A DNA stretch of 64,000 nucleotides, taken from contig CM023454.1 of the NCBI GenBank assembly GCA_013339765.2, forward strand, positions 37,190,950 to 37,254,949, given 5' to 3'. Shown here piece after piece: positions 1 to 11,168 of the stretch; the stretch's first letter is position 1; every line of letters starts with the position of its first letter. Position numbers and translations under genes: made by a program. The stretch comes from Haemaphysalis longicornis (Eukaryota; Arthropoda; Arachnida; Ixodida; Ixodidae). The notes below the pieces were generated by a model. The model ran no database searches. It had not been told where the DNA came from and saw nothing but the letters and a program-made list of their open reading frames with translations.

Positions 1-422
1 GGTGCCTCAGGCAGCCCAATCCGTTGCCACGCCGCTTGCTGAAGCAGCAGCGGTTGTGGTAACAACCTCTTCTGTAGGCATCGGTGCCGCTGCCGCCCCT
101 GCCTCCACGTCCTCCAGTGCATTGGAGGGTGCCGACCGGATGCACACAGTGGGCCCCGCATCGGCTCCCACCACCACCGCACCTCCCATGCCACTTCTGG
201 TGCCCCGGACGCCCTAGGCGGTGGCGGCTGAAACGAAGGGCTCCCGAAAGGGGGCAACGTCGCGGGGGGCCTGGTCGGCCGGGTACCCTTCTGGCATCCG
301 ACGAGAAGATGGATGTCGCCCCGTTCCTGCCTGCAACGCGGCGCAGGGAGCGGCCTCCGATTTCCAAGCCGACGGAAAAGCCTAAAAATCCAAGAGTAAC
401 AGCCCCGAAAGACGACACATGA
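1..422 (+). pseudogene. LINE ORF1 C-terminal part
   Basis: This is the Ala/Pro/Thr-rich tail of a LINE ORF1 (the RNA-binding, gag-like protein). Two frames are needed: one runs from the window edge to about 217 and the other continues to the TGA at 420-422, so there is a frameshift near 200. The segment beginning PQAAQSVATPLAEAAA matches RLPQAAETLTTELAERAAAN on the opposite strand near 4560, which ties this element to the ORF1 fragment at 4311-5345. No zinc knuckle is visible because that part lies left of the window. Confidence 0.6.
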
Positions 423-473
423 ACACACACGAACACACACACTCCAGTCATTCTTAAATGTAAATAAGGGGAA

Positions 474-1115
474 CAGAAAACATCATCCAATGGAACTGCA
501 GATGCCTCCATAAAAATCTTCACGATGTGCATGAGATTCTGCATGCCAGTCAGCCAAGTATCATGTGTCTCCAGGAAACCCACCTCAATTCTAAACAAAC
601 AAATTTCTGAAATAGTTACATGGTATTCAGAAAGGACAGGGTTGGCTGCACACACTCTTCAGGAGGTGTGACAATTGTCGCCCGGAAATTCTTAGCCTGC
701 CACCCTGTCACACTGAACACTTTTCTTGAGGCTGTAGCAATCTGTACGATAATATTTAATAGGCTGATAACGCTATGCTCCATGTACATTCCTCCTGATC
801 ATGCACTTTGGAGCTCTGACTTCGAGGCGCTGGTCGACCAGCTGCCCGAACCGTGCATTCTGACAGGCGACTTTAATGCACACAGCTCTCTTTCGGGCTT
901 CTCCAGAACGGATGCGTGAGGTTGCCTGATAGAGAAATTCCTTACATCTTCAGGAGCATGCATTTTCAACAATAAACAGCCTACATACCATAACATAGGT
1001 CACAACACATACTCACATCTTGCCCTGGCCTTTGGTTCTGCATTTCTCTTTCCATGTCTTGAATGGGGTGTGGGCACGGACCCATATGGTAGTGACCATT
1101 TCCCAATTCCTTAAC
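474..1115 (+). pseudogene. LINE ORF2 endonuclease domain (APE type), broken
   Basis: This domain nicks target DNA to prime reverse transcription. The family signature motifs appear in order although the frame changes: IIQWNCR near 482 (first Asn), CLQETHL near 570 (catalytic Glu), LTGDFNAHSSL near 860 (Asp/Asn pair) and YGSDHFPI near 1090 (terminal Asp-His). In-frame stops occur after the LQETHL segment and just after 919. It lies directly upstream of the RT region, as expected for ORF2. Confidence 0.75.
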
Positions 1116-1236
1116 GTACATAGGTAAAGACCCATGCAGTCCATCTTCCCAAAAAAGGTTTAATGAATCAAAAGCAAACTGGAGTACATTCACAGAAACA
1201 TCTAAACTACACCACACAACCATAAAACACCTACAC

Positions 1237-3066
1237 GTGGAGGAAGGATCCCAACTCATCACGGCACACATCCGCAACGCTGCCGAAAAGTCCATTTCCC
1301 ACGCCTCCAGCGCTCCGCGCAACCAAAGGAGGCCATGGTGGAACGAGGACTGCAGGCGGGCGCGAGAGGCCCCCAACAAGGCGTGGGGGGTCCTTCGCCG
1401 GTACCCCACATCAGATAACCTCATTTCATTCAAACGGGCCAAGGCTTTTGGGAAGCGAGTGCGTCGTGAGGCGAAAAAGAAGAGTTGGCGCACCTTCCTC
1501 ACTTCCATCAATTCATACACTGAGACACACAAAGTCTGGACACGAATACGAAAACTAAAAGGACAACAGACACACAGCCTGTCCCTGGTTAGTACAACAG
1601 GGGGCACACTGGAAGACCAGGCTAACACACTCCCTCAACACTTCCAACACGTGTCCAGCTCAGCGCAGTACACTAATACTTTCATGCAACACAACACATC
1701 TGAAGAAAAGAAGCCCTTACGAGACAATAACAAGTCGAATTCTGCTTACAACTCTGAATTCACACTTCATGAGCTAAAGGTTGCTATTTCCACTTGTAAG
1801 CCCTCAGCTCCAGGGGCAGACAGCATTACATACACCATGATACAACACCTACACGCAGACACTCTTGAGACACTCCTACACCTCTACAACAGAATATGGC
1901 TTTCGGGGCAGCTTGCAAGGTCTTGGAAGGAGGCCATAGTTGTGGCCCTTCTGAAGGAGGGGAAGGACCCTTCCTCTCCCGCAAGTTATCGTCCCATCGC
2001 CTTGAACAAGGTGTCTGTGTAAGCTCCTCGAGAAGATGATAAACCGTAGCCTCGTGTACTTTCTGGAGTACAACGGTCTTCTCGAGGGCTGCCAGGCAGG
2101 CTTCAGGGTGGGGCGATCTACCAATGATCAACTTGTTGCACTGGAATCCCATATAAAAGATGCATTTGTCCATAAGCAGTTCTGCCTTACTGTATTTTTC
2201 GATATTGAAAAAGCTTATGATACAGCCTGGCGCTACGGCATCCTCAGGGACCTTAAGTCATTTGGTTATCCGGCAACATGATGAACATTCTTTGTAGTTA
2301 TTTGGCCGAACGAACCTTTCGAGTGAGGATTGGCAGTGCACTTTCCAATGTATATTTGCAGGAAAATGGTGTCCCGCTAGGTGGAGTTCTAAGCTGCACG
2401 TTGTTTATAGTTAAGATGAACTCCCTCCGAAAGGCATTGCCGCCGACCATTTTCTGTTCCATTTATGTAGACGATGCGCAAATATCTTTTAAATCCTGTA
2501 ACCTGTCAATATGCGAACGTCAAGTACAGCTCGGTGTTAAGAATCTTGCTGGTTGGGCGGACCTTAATGGGTTTAAACAAAACCAGGTCAAAAGTACTTG
2601 TGTTGTGTTTTCCAGCAAGCGCGGTATTAACGCGGACCCTGAGATCACGCTTAACCGTGCACCTATTCCTGTTAAACGGGAGCACAAGTTTTTAGGTGTC
2701 ATATTTAACGAAAAGCTCACGTTCATCCGACACATCAAAGCACTTAATAATAAATGCCTGAAAACACTAAACATTCTCAAGGTCCTCTCCCACCAATCCT
2801 GCGGTGCAGACAAAGAACTGCTTCTCCGGGTCTTTAGCGCGTTAGTCGGGTCTCCATTAGACTACGGCAGTGTCGTGTATGGGTCGGCATCGAAAATAAC
2901 CCTAAAAAGTCTTGATCCATTACTCCACTTGGGTCTGCGCCTTGCGTCGGGTGCCTTCTGCACTAGCCCGGCCCAGAGTCTATATGTTGAATGTAATAAG
3001 TGGTGCCTTGAGTACCAACGAACTGTTTGTAAATCACCCGTCTGTTCTATTGCCGTTCTCACTTAG
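1237..3066 (+). pseudogene. LINE ORF2 reverse transcriptase, three frames
   Basis: The region encodes the linker and the RT of the same LINE. It is split into three pieces by frameshifts near 2022-2036 and 2278. Visible family motifs are SYRPIALNKV (about 1985), the first catalytic Asp in FDIEKAYDTAW (about 2200), GVPLGGVLS (about 2370, where the family usually has GVPQG) and the catalytic YVDD (about 2467). The thumb follows, with KREHKFLGVIFNEKLTF near 2680. The catalytic residues survive but the frame does not, so the protein would not be made. Confidence 0.85.
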
Positions 3067-3249
3067 AGTGAGACAGGAAGCTTGAAATTTTGACAGTTCC
3101 TTTTTAGACATTTACACATCTTCTTTTACTGACGTCTTACCACCCTGGCAGCTTCAACCGGTTTGTTGTGACTTGTCCTTCATGAAAATTGATAAAACCA
3201 GGGTACCACAAACTGCTATTTTGCAGCCCTTCTTGTCCCTGCAGTCTAA

Positions 3250-3990
3250 GTATGAATATGCAGAGTTCTACAGTGACGCATCAAAAATTCTCCTTCGGTG
3301 TCGTGTGCGGCGCACGGACCCGATTTTAGAGTCTCTAAAACCCTGAACTCGAAGACCAGCATTTTTACGACGGAAGCCCATGGAGGTTTGCTTGTTTTAA
3401 ATCACATAGTGCAACATGAAATACCCAAGTCTATCATTTTCACAGATTCACTGAGTGTTGTACATGCATTGTCATCCAAGAAGTCTTCTATAAACCATGT
3501 TCTTAATGTAGTGTATAAAACCATTATGTCAGCGTATGCATTAAATCTCGAGGTGATCGTGTGTTGGGTTCCAGGCCACTCTGGTATTGCGGGAAATGAG
3601 ACCGCTGACCAGATGGCCGCGGCTGCTGCACATACAAATACACCGGGCATACCAACAGTACCCTACACTGACCTCAAGCCACACATCAGACAACACCTTT
3701 TTGCGAAACATGGCAAGCACTCTGGAATCAACAGACAGACAACAAACTACACATAATTAAGCCACTCTTGGGACCATACACGACTGACAAACACGACAGA
3801 CACACTGAAGTTGCCCTTGCTAGGTTACGGATAGGCCACACCTATATAACGCACTCCCACCTGCTCACAGGATCTCCAAGACCTCTGTGCAGCAGGTGCG
3901 GAGAGGCCCTAACCGTGATCCACATCCTCATACAATGTAAGGCACTCGACATTACACGACGCAAACACTTCCTACAACTACACAAATGAC
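3250..3990 (+). pseudogene. LINE ORF2 RNase H domain and terminal zinc knuckle
   Basis: RNase H would degrade the RNA strand of the RNA:DNA hybrid. The four acidic positions can be placed: FYSDAS near 3262, the Glu in TTEAHGG near 3375, IFTDS near 3438 and the Asp in NETADQ near 3600, within WVPGHSGIAGNETAD. After a frame change the ORF2 C-terminus continues at 3768-3989 with CSRCGEALTVIHILIQC, a CCHC knuckle common at the end of I-like ORF2 proteins. Several frame changes separate the parts. Confidence 0.8.
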
Positions 3991-4294
3991 ATATTCCACC
4001 ACACCCGTCATACTTCTTAGGAGACGATGCCATGTTTTCTGTTCAGCGCACCTTTAGGTTCCTATCAGAAGTTCACTTTTTACAACTCATCTCATACCAC
4101 TCATAGTTCTACCACTGGTCCTATACACCAGCCACCTTATTTATCTTTTAACCACTCTTGTTCTTCACCCTTGCCCTTTACACCAGCGGTGCTCATAGTC
4201 TTTTAACTGATTTTATTTCATGGTCTCTCTTCATCAAATAACTTTGTGTTTGGCGCTCTTTGCCCACGTCGGCCTTGGCCCAATAAAATCAAAC

Positions 4295-4309
4295 CATCAT
4301 CATCATCAT
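4295..4309 (+). repeat. (CAT)5 LINE 3' tail
   Basis: Five CAT units follow AATAAAATCAAAC. Short 3' tandem repeats of this type end many non-LTR elements in place of poly(A), and this one marks the 3' end of the first LINE. Confidence 0.7.
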
Positions 4310-4310
4310 T

Positions 4311-5345
4311 TGTGCGAACTTTGATTTTTGACCCGCTACCGCCGAAAGTTTCGGGAGCACCACAGGTGGCAGGGGCGTTGCGGCAGGTGTGAAAGAAGAT
4401 GCAGGACCTCCGGCGTCCATCACCTCCGCAGTCTCCTGTGGATCGACGTAGGGTTAGGAACCAGGAGCCACAGAGACATTGCTCCCGACGGTGACCGTTG
4501 CCACATTAGCCGCCGCTCGTTCAGCGAGCTCTGTAGTTAAGGTTTCGGCAGCCTGAGGCAACCTAGTTTCGCGGGAGGGCGCCGCCAAGTTTTAGTCTCG
4601 GTACTAGGATCCCGCCGAAACCAGACGCCACTGCACCCCCAAGCGAGCCGCGTCGGCGTACTTCCTCACAGGGAAAGAGGCGAAACTCTTTCGCGCCTCC
4701 GGAAAGGGGATGTTTTCTGTGACCATGATGTTTATTATTTTCTTCTCAAGTTGAAAATTCTCGCGTTTTTAGAGTACACCACGTGTGGGCCCTGACCGTT
4801 AATGCAAAGCAGTTGTTGCGAACAACAATTATGAGTGGGATAGTCATAATGGGCGCACTTTGAGAAGGTTATTTGGCCACCACAAAAGGGATTACCACGC
4901 CCGAATCGGTGGCACTTGAAACTGCGCCGCGGGTTCGGGGTCTACGCTCGGAGGGAGAACCGAATAAAACCAGCATTTATGTGGTCTGGAAGGACGGAAT
5001 GGTCAATTGTCAGGGTGATGCGTCGAGTGGGTACTACCTTACCGTGTCTTCTTATGGTTATGCGCCTGATAACCGTCACACCTTGACTTTTTAGTCCTTT
5101 AAGAAGATTGGCCTATGTCCAGTTTTCTGGATCTGGCTCAGAGATCGCGCCCTGCTAACTGTTGAGACTGCGGTGGGGCGTGACCTTGATGTCAAGATCG
5201 GTAATTCGGGTCTGCTTCAGTAGTTTTATGGCCTGATGTTGATTGTGCACCTCGACCAAGATCTCGCCGGTTCTTTGCTTCTTACCTTTATAGGAATCGC
5301 CTATATTACTTTTTAAAAACTTTGAAACCAAGAAGACGAACTGGA
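4311..5345 (-). pseudogene. LINE ORF1 (RNA-binding, CCHC knuckles), fragment on - strand
   Basis: Read on -, the fragment begins with an RRM-like stretch around 5320-5160 (GDSYKGKKQRTGEILVEVHN, then IKVTPHRSLNS) and continues in a shifted frame with GAISEPDPENW, VTVIRRITIRRHGK and a zinc knuckle whose pieces read CFKCHRFGHG and FCGGQITCSKCA after allowing frame changes. A second knuckle region, NGQGPHVVYSKN, precedes an Ala/Pro-rich tail ending next to 4311. This is the usual layout of a LINE ORF1. The tail resembles the ORF1 tail at 1-217. The rest of this element would lie left of the window if the first LINE landed in it. Confidence 0.75.
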
Positions 5346-5351
5346 AAGCTA

Positions 5352-5433
5352 TGTGCCTGGCCATACATACCAAACCATACGGCATGTACCATACATACCA
5401 AACCATACAGCCAAACCATACAGCATGTATAAT
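5352..5433. repeat. CATAC / AAACCATAC short tandem repeat
   Basis: Imperfect tandem copies of CATACATACCAAAC and AACCATACAGC occupy this stretch. They interrupt the N-terminal side of the - strand ORF1, whose recognisable homology starts just to the left. Confidence 0.7.
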
Positions 5434-6892
5434 AGACGTGGCGGGGGTACTTTCGTTGCTTTGGTTACCCTGATACCGAAGGTAGGTCCCAAAGCTCCCT
5501 GCCTCGTAAACAGACAGGGAGCCCACCCACCTGAGCTTGACCTGGGCCTCAGACGGCCACCGTTTGGGGTTCTACCGTTCACCTCTAATGTCATTACCAA
5601 GGTCGGTTACTGTGTCAGTATGGGGGCTCGGGGTCCGTGCTGTCGCCAATACCTTCACCAAGATTACTCAAGGTCGCCTTTGCGGGGACAGCGAATGCTT
5701 TTGCAGTTTTTCCCCTAGAAGGCTGATATGTATGGTTAAGTAAAGTGAAAAGCAGAGACTCCCACTCTTTCACATAAGCACAATCCACCCATCGCTCTCG
5801 GTGTTAATGTTTTCATCAGTGATAACGTGGTGATGTATGTGACCAAGTTTGGGGGTGCGGGGTTCACTATGGAAAGAAGTACCAGGTATAACGCCTCTAC
5901 GCAGGAACAGAAGGAAGAACGTGGCAGGGGCTCGGGTTCCTATATTACCTGGAATTGCGTCAAGGCCTGGGTGGGGCATGTCATACCAGATTCCAGAGTT
6001 CTTACCGCAAGAACTTCGCCTTTGTCGAGTCCGGGTTCGCCCTGAGAGCTCCATCCGGGTTGTTCCAGGAAGCTCTGGCATGTCGGTCCCGTTTTGAAGG
6101 TACCCCGCAGCGTACACCTGAGCGCAGACATGGATCTTCGCCTTGCACCCAATGCTTGACGTCAAACGTGTGCCAAGCGACAAGCGCACCAGGCCAGCCC
6201 TTCCTCACGCGACCACAGTGCAACCTTCATGGGTCGGTGCTCACTCCCCGCTTCGTAGGCATGGTGCCACAGGAAGCACAAGCGTTCTCTCGCGGTTCCT
6301 TCAGCTGTCGTCACCGACAGGGGTGGAAAGTGCGACATAGATTTCGAACGTGGCGAGATCCATGTCTTGACGTACCTGTAGAGTAAGACTTTTATGCGAA
6401 CAATATGCGTCTCACGTACCTCTGCACATTGTTAATGCTTAGCGTGTACCTTCCCTCTCGTTGTTTATTTTGTGCCTATTAACCTTTTCTTCCAGCTTGA
6501 CTGAAAAATATTTCCTTGACATTCCGCGCCTGATGATTTTGCTCCGTACAAAGGTCCAGGGCGAGGTGCTTGCGAGGCCCTACATCACAAAATGCTTTCT
6601 CTGGCATCTTTTGGCCTCTCGCACTTCTTTTTCGCCTGCGGAGATAAGATTTGACCGCAAAATAGTATAGTTCTTCTGCCTGCATCTTTTATAAAAAAAC
6701 CCGGGTGTGAGCCCGAGCCCGCGGCGCGAGTGCGCAGGGGTTTGTAACCAGAGTGGTCCTGCAGATCTGTGGCCTTTGTGCAAATTTTCCCGCAATTTTA
6801 GCCAATAACATACGAGTATAGTCCTCGGATTTTGTCGTTGGCAAACTTTTAATTTCTACATTTTCTTGTATACAACATTTCTCAAGTTTACT
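5434..6892. other. No gene supported; GC-rich left part may be LINE 5' region
   Basis: From 5434 to about 6380 the sequence is GC-rich and has open frames on both strands, none with a recognisable domain. By position it could be the 5' leader and N-terminus of the - strand ORF1 fragment; that is inference from adjacency only. From 6380 to 6892 it becomes ordinary AT-rich sequence and I see nothing. Confidence 0.4.
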
Positions 6893-7156
6893 AAAACGTG
6901 TTTCAAACCCGCCGCGGTGGCTCAGTGGCTAAGGCGTTGCGCTGCTGAGCACGAGGTCGCGGGTTCGATTGCCGGCCGCGGCGGCCGCTTTTCTGATGGA
7001 GGCGAAAAGCAAAAACGCCCGTGTGCACGAGATTTCGGCGCACGTTAAAGATCCCCAGGTGGTCAAAATTATTCCGGAGCCCTCCACTACGGCACCCCTC
7101 ATCGCCTGCGTTGCGTCGGCGCGTTAAACCCTAAAATCAATCAAAACGTGTTTCAA
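6893..7156 (+). repeat. Target-site duplication pair of the SINE
   Basis: AAAACGTGTTTCAA occurs at 6893-6906 and again at 7143-7156, exactly bracketing the SINE. A perfect 14-bp duplication shows a LINE-mediated insertion with little subsequent decay. Confidence 0.95.
6907..7142 (+). mobile_element. tRNA-derived SINE, Ruka-like
   Basis: The head at 6911-6982 is tRNA-like. GCCGCGG (6911-6917) pairs perfectly with CCGCGGC (6976-6982), the internal A box is TGGCTCAGTGG (6919-6929) and the B box is GGTTCGATTGC (6962-6972), which would drive RNA polymerase III transcription. The body follows, with GGAGGCGAAAAGC, CACGTTAAAGATCCCC and GGTGGTCAAAATTATTCCGG, and the element ends near TAAACCCTAAAATCAATC. 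From memory this matches the tick Ruka SINE. It is non-autonomous and would rely on a LINE reverse transcriptase. Confidence 0.9.
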
Positions 7157-9640
7157 GAAAGTCATTTGGGCCATTAGAGTTTATTGTTCCGCAATTGTCT
7201 GATCGTTCTTTACACGCATGCTACAAATATTTAATGCGAGAAATGAAATGCACTCAAGTTGATTTTAATTTTTTTAAGGCTTTAGTCATCCGGTCTATTA
7301 ATCACTTCCGCTTTTACCTCTTTACTGCACTTTCTCTTTCCTCTTTAACAATAAATTCAAAGGCTTTAACGTTTTTGGCAAGTACACCACAAGTATGCAA
7401 TCAAAAACAGTAACAAGCCCGATTCGTAGCACACAAGGTAATTGATTAAGCACAGAATAGTTGCATATAACTTGCAGGCTAACTTGGAAACACAAACCAC
7501 GACGACCATTGAGTGTATGCTTCTTCGGGCGTGACTCCTCTTGCTGCAATGGATTCCAGGCATCCAAGGATGTATTTTAAAACCACCGTTAGATGTGCAG
7601 TGCTGGACGCCCAGCAGCTGCTTGCTTCTTCCTGCACTACTGCTGCTGGTCGGCACTAGGGCGTTAGAAAACGTTGTTGCGAGGGCTATATAGGCAATAT
7701 AAAGCAGCAGTGTCTACCAAGCGAAAAAAGTACGACGCATGAAAATATTGGGAGAATTTAGTGCATGCTTCTACGGCTATCACGGCTGCTGCGTCTGATC
7801 GCAAATGCTGCTCTGCCTCCCATAATATGTACTGACTAAACTTGCCTATTGACCTCCTAAAACAACTTTTAACCTCTAAAGCAGTTGAGCTGTCTGTTTG
7901 CAGTTTTTTTTTTCAATAACGCGAGGCCTTCTTCGCACATCGAGTAAAAGCCAACGCCTGGTAATTATGTTTGACAAGGGCATTGCATGAAGATCTCTCC
8001 GTGTGACTCCCTCTCGAACATGTGCGTTCTAGCAGTCCCCTACCAATGTTTTTTTAAACCTAATTCAGTACAGTCCATTCATCTGAAGCCTTTGTGCATG
8101 TTTGCGAATAAGCCTCGTTTCATGAATGAAAAAGCAGTGCCCCCCTTAGATAGTGTAAAAGCAATGTTCGCAAGTTATTTTATGTCATTTAGCTTTCTTA
8201 AATAAAATTACTTTCTCCTGCCTTTGTTGCTCACCAGTATGACGCAATATTGGCGGTTGCTAACATTTCAACTATAGAAGTGCAGTCAATACTTCTGAAG
8301 GCTTTATAAGAAAGGGAAGCCGGCGGGGTGCATGAAGTAAAAACCACAGTTTGGTAATTGTTATTATAAGAGCTTTGGCCGCAGCTCTTTCTGTGTCACT
8401 TCATTTTGGTCGCGTATACTGCTCTCTCTCAAACACAACGTGTGTGCTAGGGCGGCTTCTTCAGGCACTCTTAATAATTTTGAGCCTAGGCCACTACAGC
8501 AATGCGTCTGAAGCTGTATCCTAGAACCCAAAGCTGGCAGGAAAATGCAGAGAAAGCATCTTCTGGGAAATATTCAGCTAAGACAACTGCGCGCCTCTCT
8601 TTTTGCTTTATTTCGTCATGTTTGCCGATTCTATCTGTAGAAACGTATGTACCTGCTAGCTGTTCTTATCCACACACAGAAATCACTTATACCAGCAAAG
8701 ATTTAGAACCAAAGCATCATCAGTTTTATTGCGAGTACGAGAAGGGGCCTGGCCATTTGTAAAAACTACAGCAATACATATACTCAGTAACAGAGCAATG
8801 TCCAAAGCGGTGTTTTCCCAATTCCGCTCTGGTTGCAGTTATAACCTTCTCCCAATTTTGTGCTAGCTAGCGCTGCTTATTGCTATGCCGAGCAGCCTTC
8901 TACCTCGTAGGGGCACAGCCAATGCAATGTACCTTTTGTCCGAGAAAGGAAAGCGGTCTGGCTACACAACGAAAATCAGTCCGCTAAATATTTATTATCA
9001 GAGAAATGCGTGTACAGGTAATTTTATCAGTTCATCTTGTTGCAGGTGCTATTCTTTTTCACATTCCAGTTGCCATTTAACATGCCATTTCATTCGCGGG
9101 GGCAACTTTTAACATAAACAAATTACACCATGTTCCCGTAGCTGAACCCTGATCAGAATGCGAAGCAGCCATGGGGTCGATTCAAGTGCCCATTAGTTTT
9201 CAGTTCGTCGCTTCAGTTAGGTTGAGCTACGTAACTACCGTTGTATTTACCATTTGCTTCCATTGTACCTACCACACTTTTCACTTGCCGGACCTAAGAA
9301 TTGGGAAATTGCATTGACCCCATTGCTGTTTCGCATATTACTATGGGTTTCGCTACGGGAAGATTGTTTATTTTATTGGAGGGGTGAGGGGTGTTAGAGA
9401 GAGGCAATAAAGAGAGAGAGAGACGTTGTACGGGGTATGCATTTGTCCTTATATTGGCATTATTATCATCATGTTCAACGTATGTCACGTCGAGCTGTGG
9501 TTGGCGTTCCGCTTTGATTATCACCCCCTTATGGTCTGTGAGATGTAAAGTCAAGGGGTGTTGTAATGGATGAACCCTAACGTTCCCCGGATGGTTGTGA
9601 ACTTATTGTAATTAAGGCCCGGGGCGCCACCTGCGCTCCA
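7157..9640. other. Intergenic, no gene recognised
   Basis: This is AT-rich sequence with only short open frames (longest about 96 codons on - at 7366-7656), none with a domain that I recognise. A T11 run sits near 7905 and a GA microsatellite at 9411-9423. The LINE A 5' boundary is somewhere near the right end. Confidence 0.5.
9411..9423. repeat. (GA)n microsatellite
   Basis: A run of AGAGAGAGAGAGA directly follows GGCAATAA. The AATAA plus dinucleotide layout resembles LINE tails elsewhere in the window, but no coding LINE sequence is visible upstream. Confidence 0.7.
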
Positions 9641-10111
9641 AGAAAGTAGACATGTGTTCCAGAGGCTCCCTCTTCGACCTCTGGTAGTGCCGGACATCTT
9701 GGAGTTATTTCCTTTATTGTGCACTCTACAGCTGCACGAAGTAGCCAGATTCCCGTTCGTGCTCGCTTTCAGCAGATCTGACCGCTCGGCGACGCATTAC
9801 TGGCGACTTCAACTGTGCCCGCCAGCTAAGCCTCTTGCACGGCTGCGAGGCAGCTGGCTGCCACGGCGCTCTCTCGCACGTGCTCGGACACCTCGTGCTC
9901 CCGCCTCCTGCCTACTAGCTCGCGCACGATGTCGGCGGCAACACCGTCTTCATCAGCGCTCCCACAACTTCCAAGATCGACGCTTCCTGCTCCAAGTGGA
10001 TCTGCGCTGGCCCCCACTCAACTGGTCCTGGCTTCTCCGCCAATGACGCTATCACAAGCTACAGCCTCCACCCCTGCAGCTCAGTCCCCTGATGACCCGG
10101 ATGGTTAAGTT

Positions 10112-11119
10112 ATGTATCAAGACGTCAACCACCGAGACAATGATGGCCGCTGGAAGATCTGGACTCGAGTGAAGCCCAATTGGAAGACTGCAATCACTCG
10201 CTTGGATCGGGTAAGTAGGCCCCGAGCACTCTTCGTGATGAGACCACTCACAAAAATCAGTGTGCCCGCTACACCAAAAAACGCCCTCGCGCATCTTTCA
10301 GGCACTCGTGCGCCTACTTCCGAAAAGGCCGAACACGCAACGCACCGCTGCGACATCACGGGAAACCGCATACAGGTTACCTTATACGACCAGGAGCACA
10401 CTAATCGCCTCCTTGCAACTACAAGTCTCTGGTTTCAGCACGACAACCATGTGGTCACTGTTCCTATCGAGGTCAAACCCTCCCCCTACCGTGCGAATAC
10501 TTCTTGTGGAGTCATCACAGTGGAACCTGGAGATTTAAATGAAACAATTTTGAATTGGATTCGCTGTGAGCAAGCTGATGTCTTGGCGGTGCAACGGATA
10601 CGCAAAACGAACCGAGCTGAACCTTCGCCTCTCCAGCGATTCCGCACCTAGTCAAATACTATATGGCTATAGTTAAAGTATCCCCCTATGAGCCCAAGCA
10701 AATGGTTTGCTTCGCATGCCTAAACATCTGGCACATGGCGAAGTTCTGCCCGCATCAATCTGTGTGAAGTAAATGTTGGCGCGTGCATGCCGAAGCTGAA
10801 CCATGCGAGCGCATACGGTATTGTGTGGCATGTAAAAAGGATGGATATCTGGCAGTGGACCTTAAGTGTCCGGCCCGCACTGCGTTCTCCCGTCACACCA
10901 GTTCAAAAGTGCAAGACGTTGTCTCCTTGGCGGGGGGCGCCACCTGCAGCTGCATCGAGCGAAAACGCTTCACATGGGCTGCGCAGTTTTTCATTCAGTT
11001 GTGCGCAAATCGGTTCCCCGCCAATCTTCGACGCTGCCAGCGGACTCATCTCGCCGTAGTGCACCCATGGACGCTCGTTTGTGACCAGCTGGTGCATTCT
11101 CGACGAATTCCCGACTCTT
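10112..11119 (+). pseudogene. LINE A ORF1, 5' portion, with zinc knuckles
   Basis: This is a gag-like RNA-binding ORF1. An N-terminal RRM-like region lies at 10112-10650 (for example NETILNWIRCEQADVLAVQR). After a frame change near 10650 it continues with IVKVSPYEPKQ, CFACLNIWHMAKFC (a CX2CX4HX4C knuckle) and then CVACKKDGYLAVDLKC. A TGA near 10768 and at least one more frameshift before 11105 break it. The last readable piece, FPTLSW, stops at LINE B and resumes as DDRVRNPGNP at 16594. Confidence 0.7.
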
Positions 11120-11168
11120 TCCTGGACGAGCACGCTAGCCCTAACCCCAGCGGTTAGGCCTCTCCCGA

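Larger units (their letters stand above)
1..4310 (+). mobile_element. I-like LINE retrotransposon, 5' end off window, degenerate
   Basis: The order of parts read on + is an ORF1 tail, an apurinic-type endonuclease, a reverse transcriptase, an RNase H domain, a C-terminal CCHC knuckle, a polyadenylation-like AATAAA at 4282-4287 and a (CAT)5 tail at 4295-4309. RNase H plus a terminal zinc knuckle is typical of the I-group LINEs, so I place it there by family knowledge. The coding parts lie in at least three frames, so the copy cannot make ORF2. The beginning of ORF1 lies left of the window. Its 3' tail directly abuts an ORF1 of a related element on the other strand. Confidence 0.85.

Noticed and set aside
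1..5345. 5' inversion (twin priming) of a single LINE
   Set aside because: In twin priming the inverted segment lies at the 5' side of the insertion. Here the inverted ORF1 lies beyond the 3' tail, so nested insertion fits better.
6911..6982. Functional tRNA gene
   Set aside because: The acceptor stem and pol III boxes are good, but the D and anticodon stems pair poorly and the head is fused to a SINE body bracketed by a target duplication.
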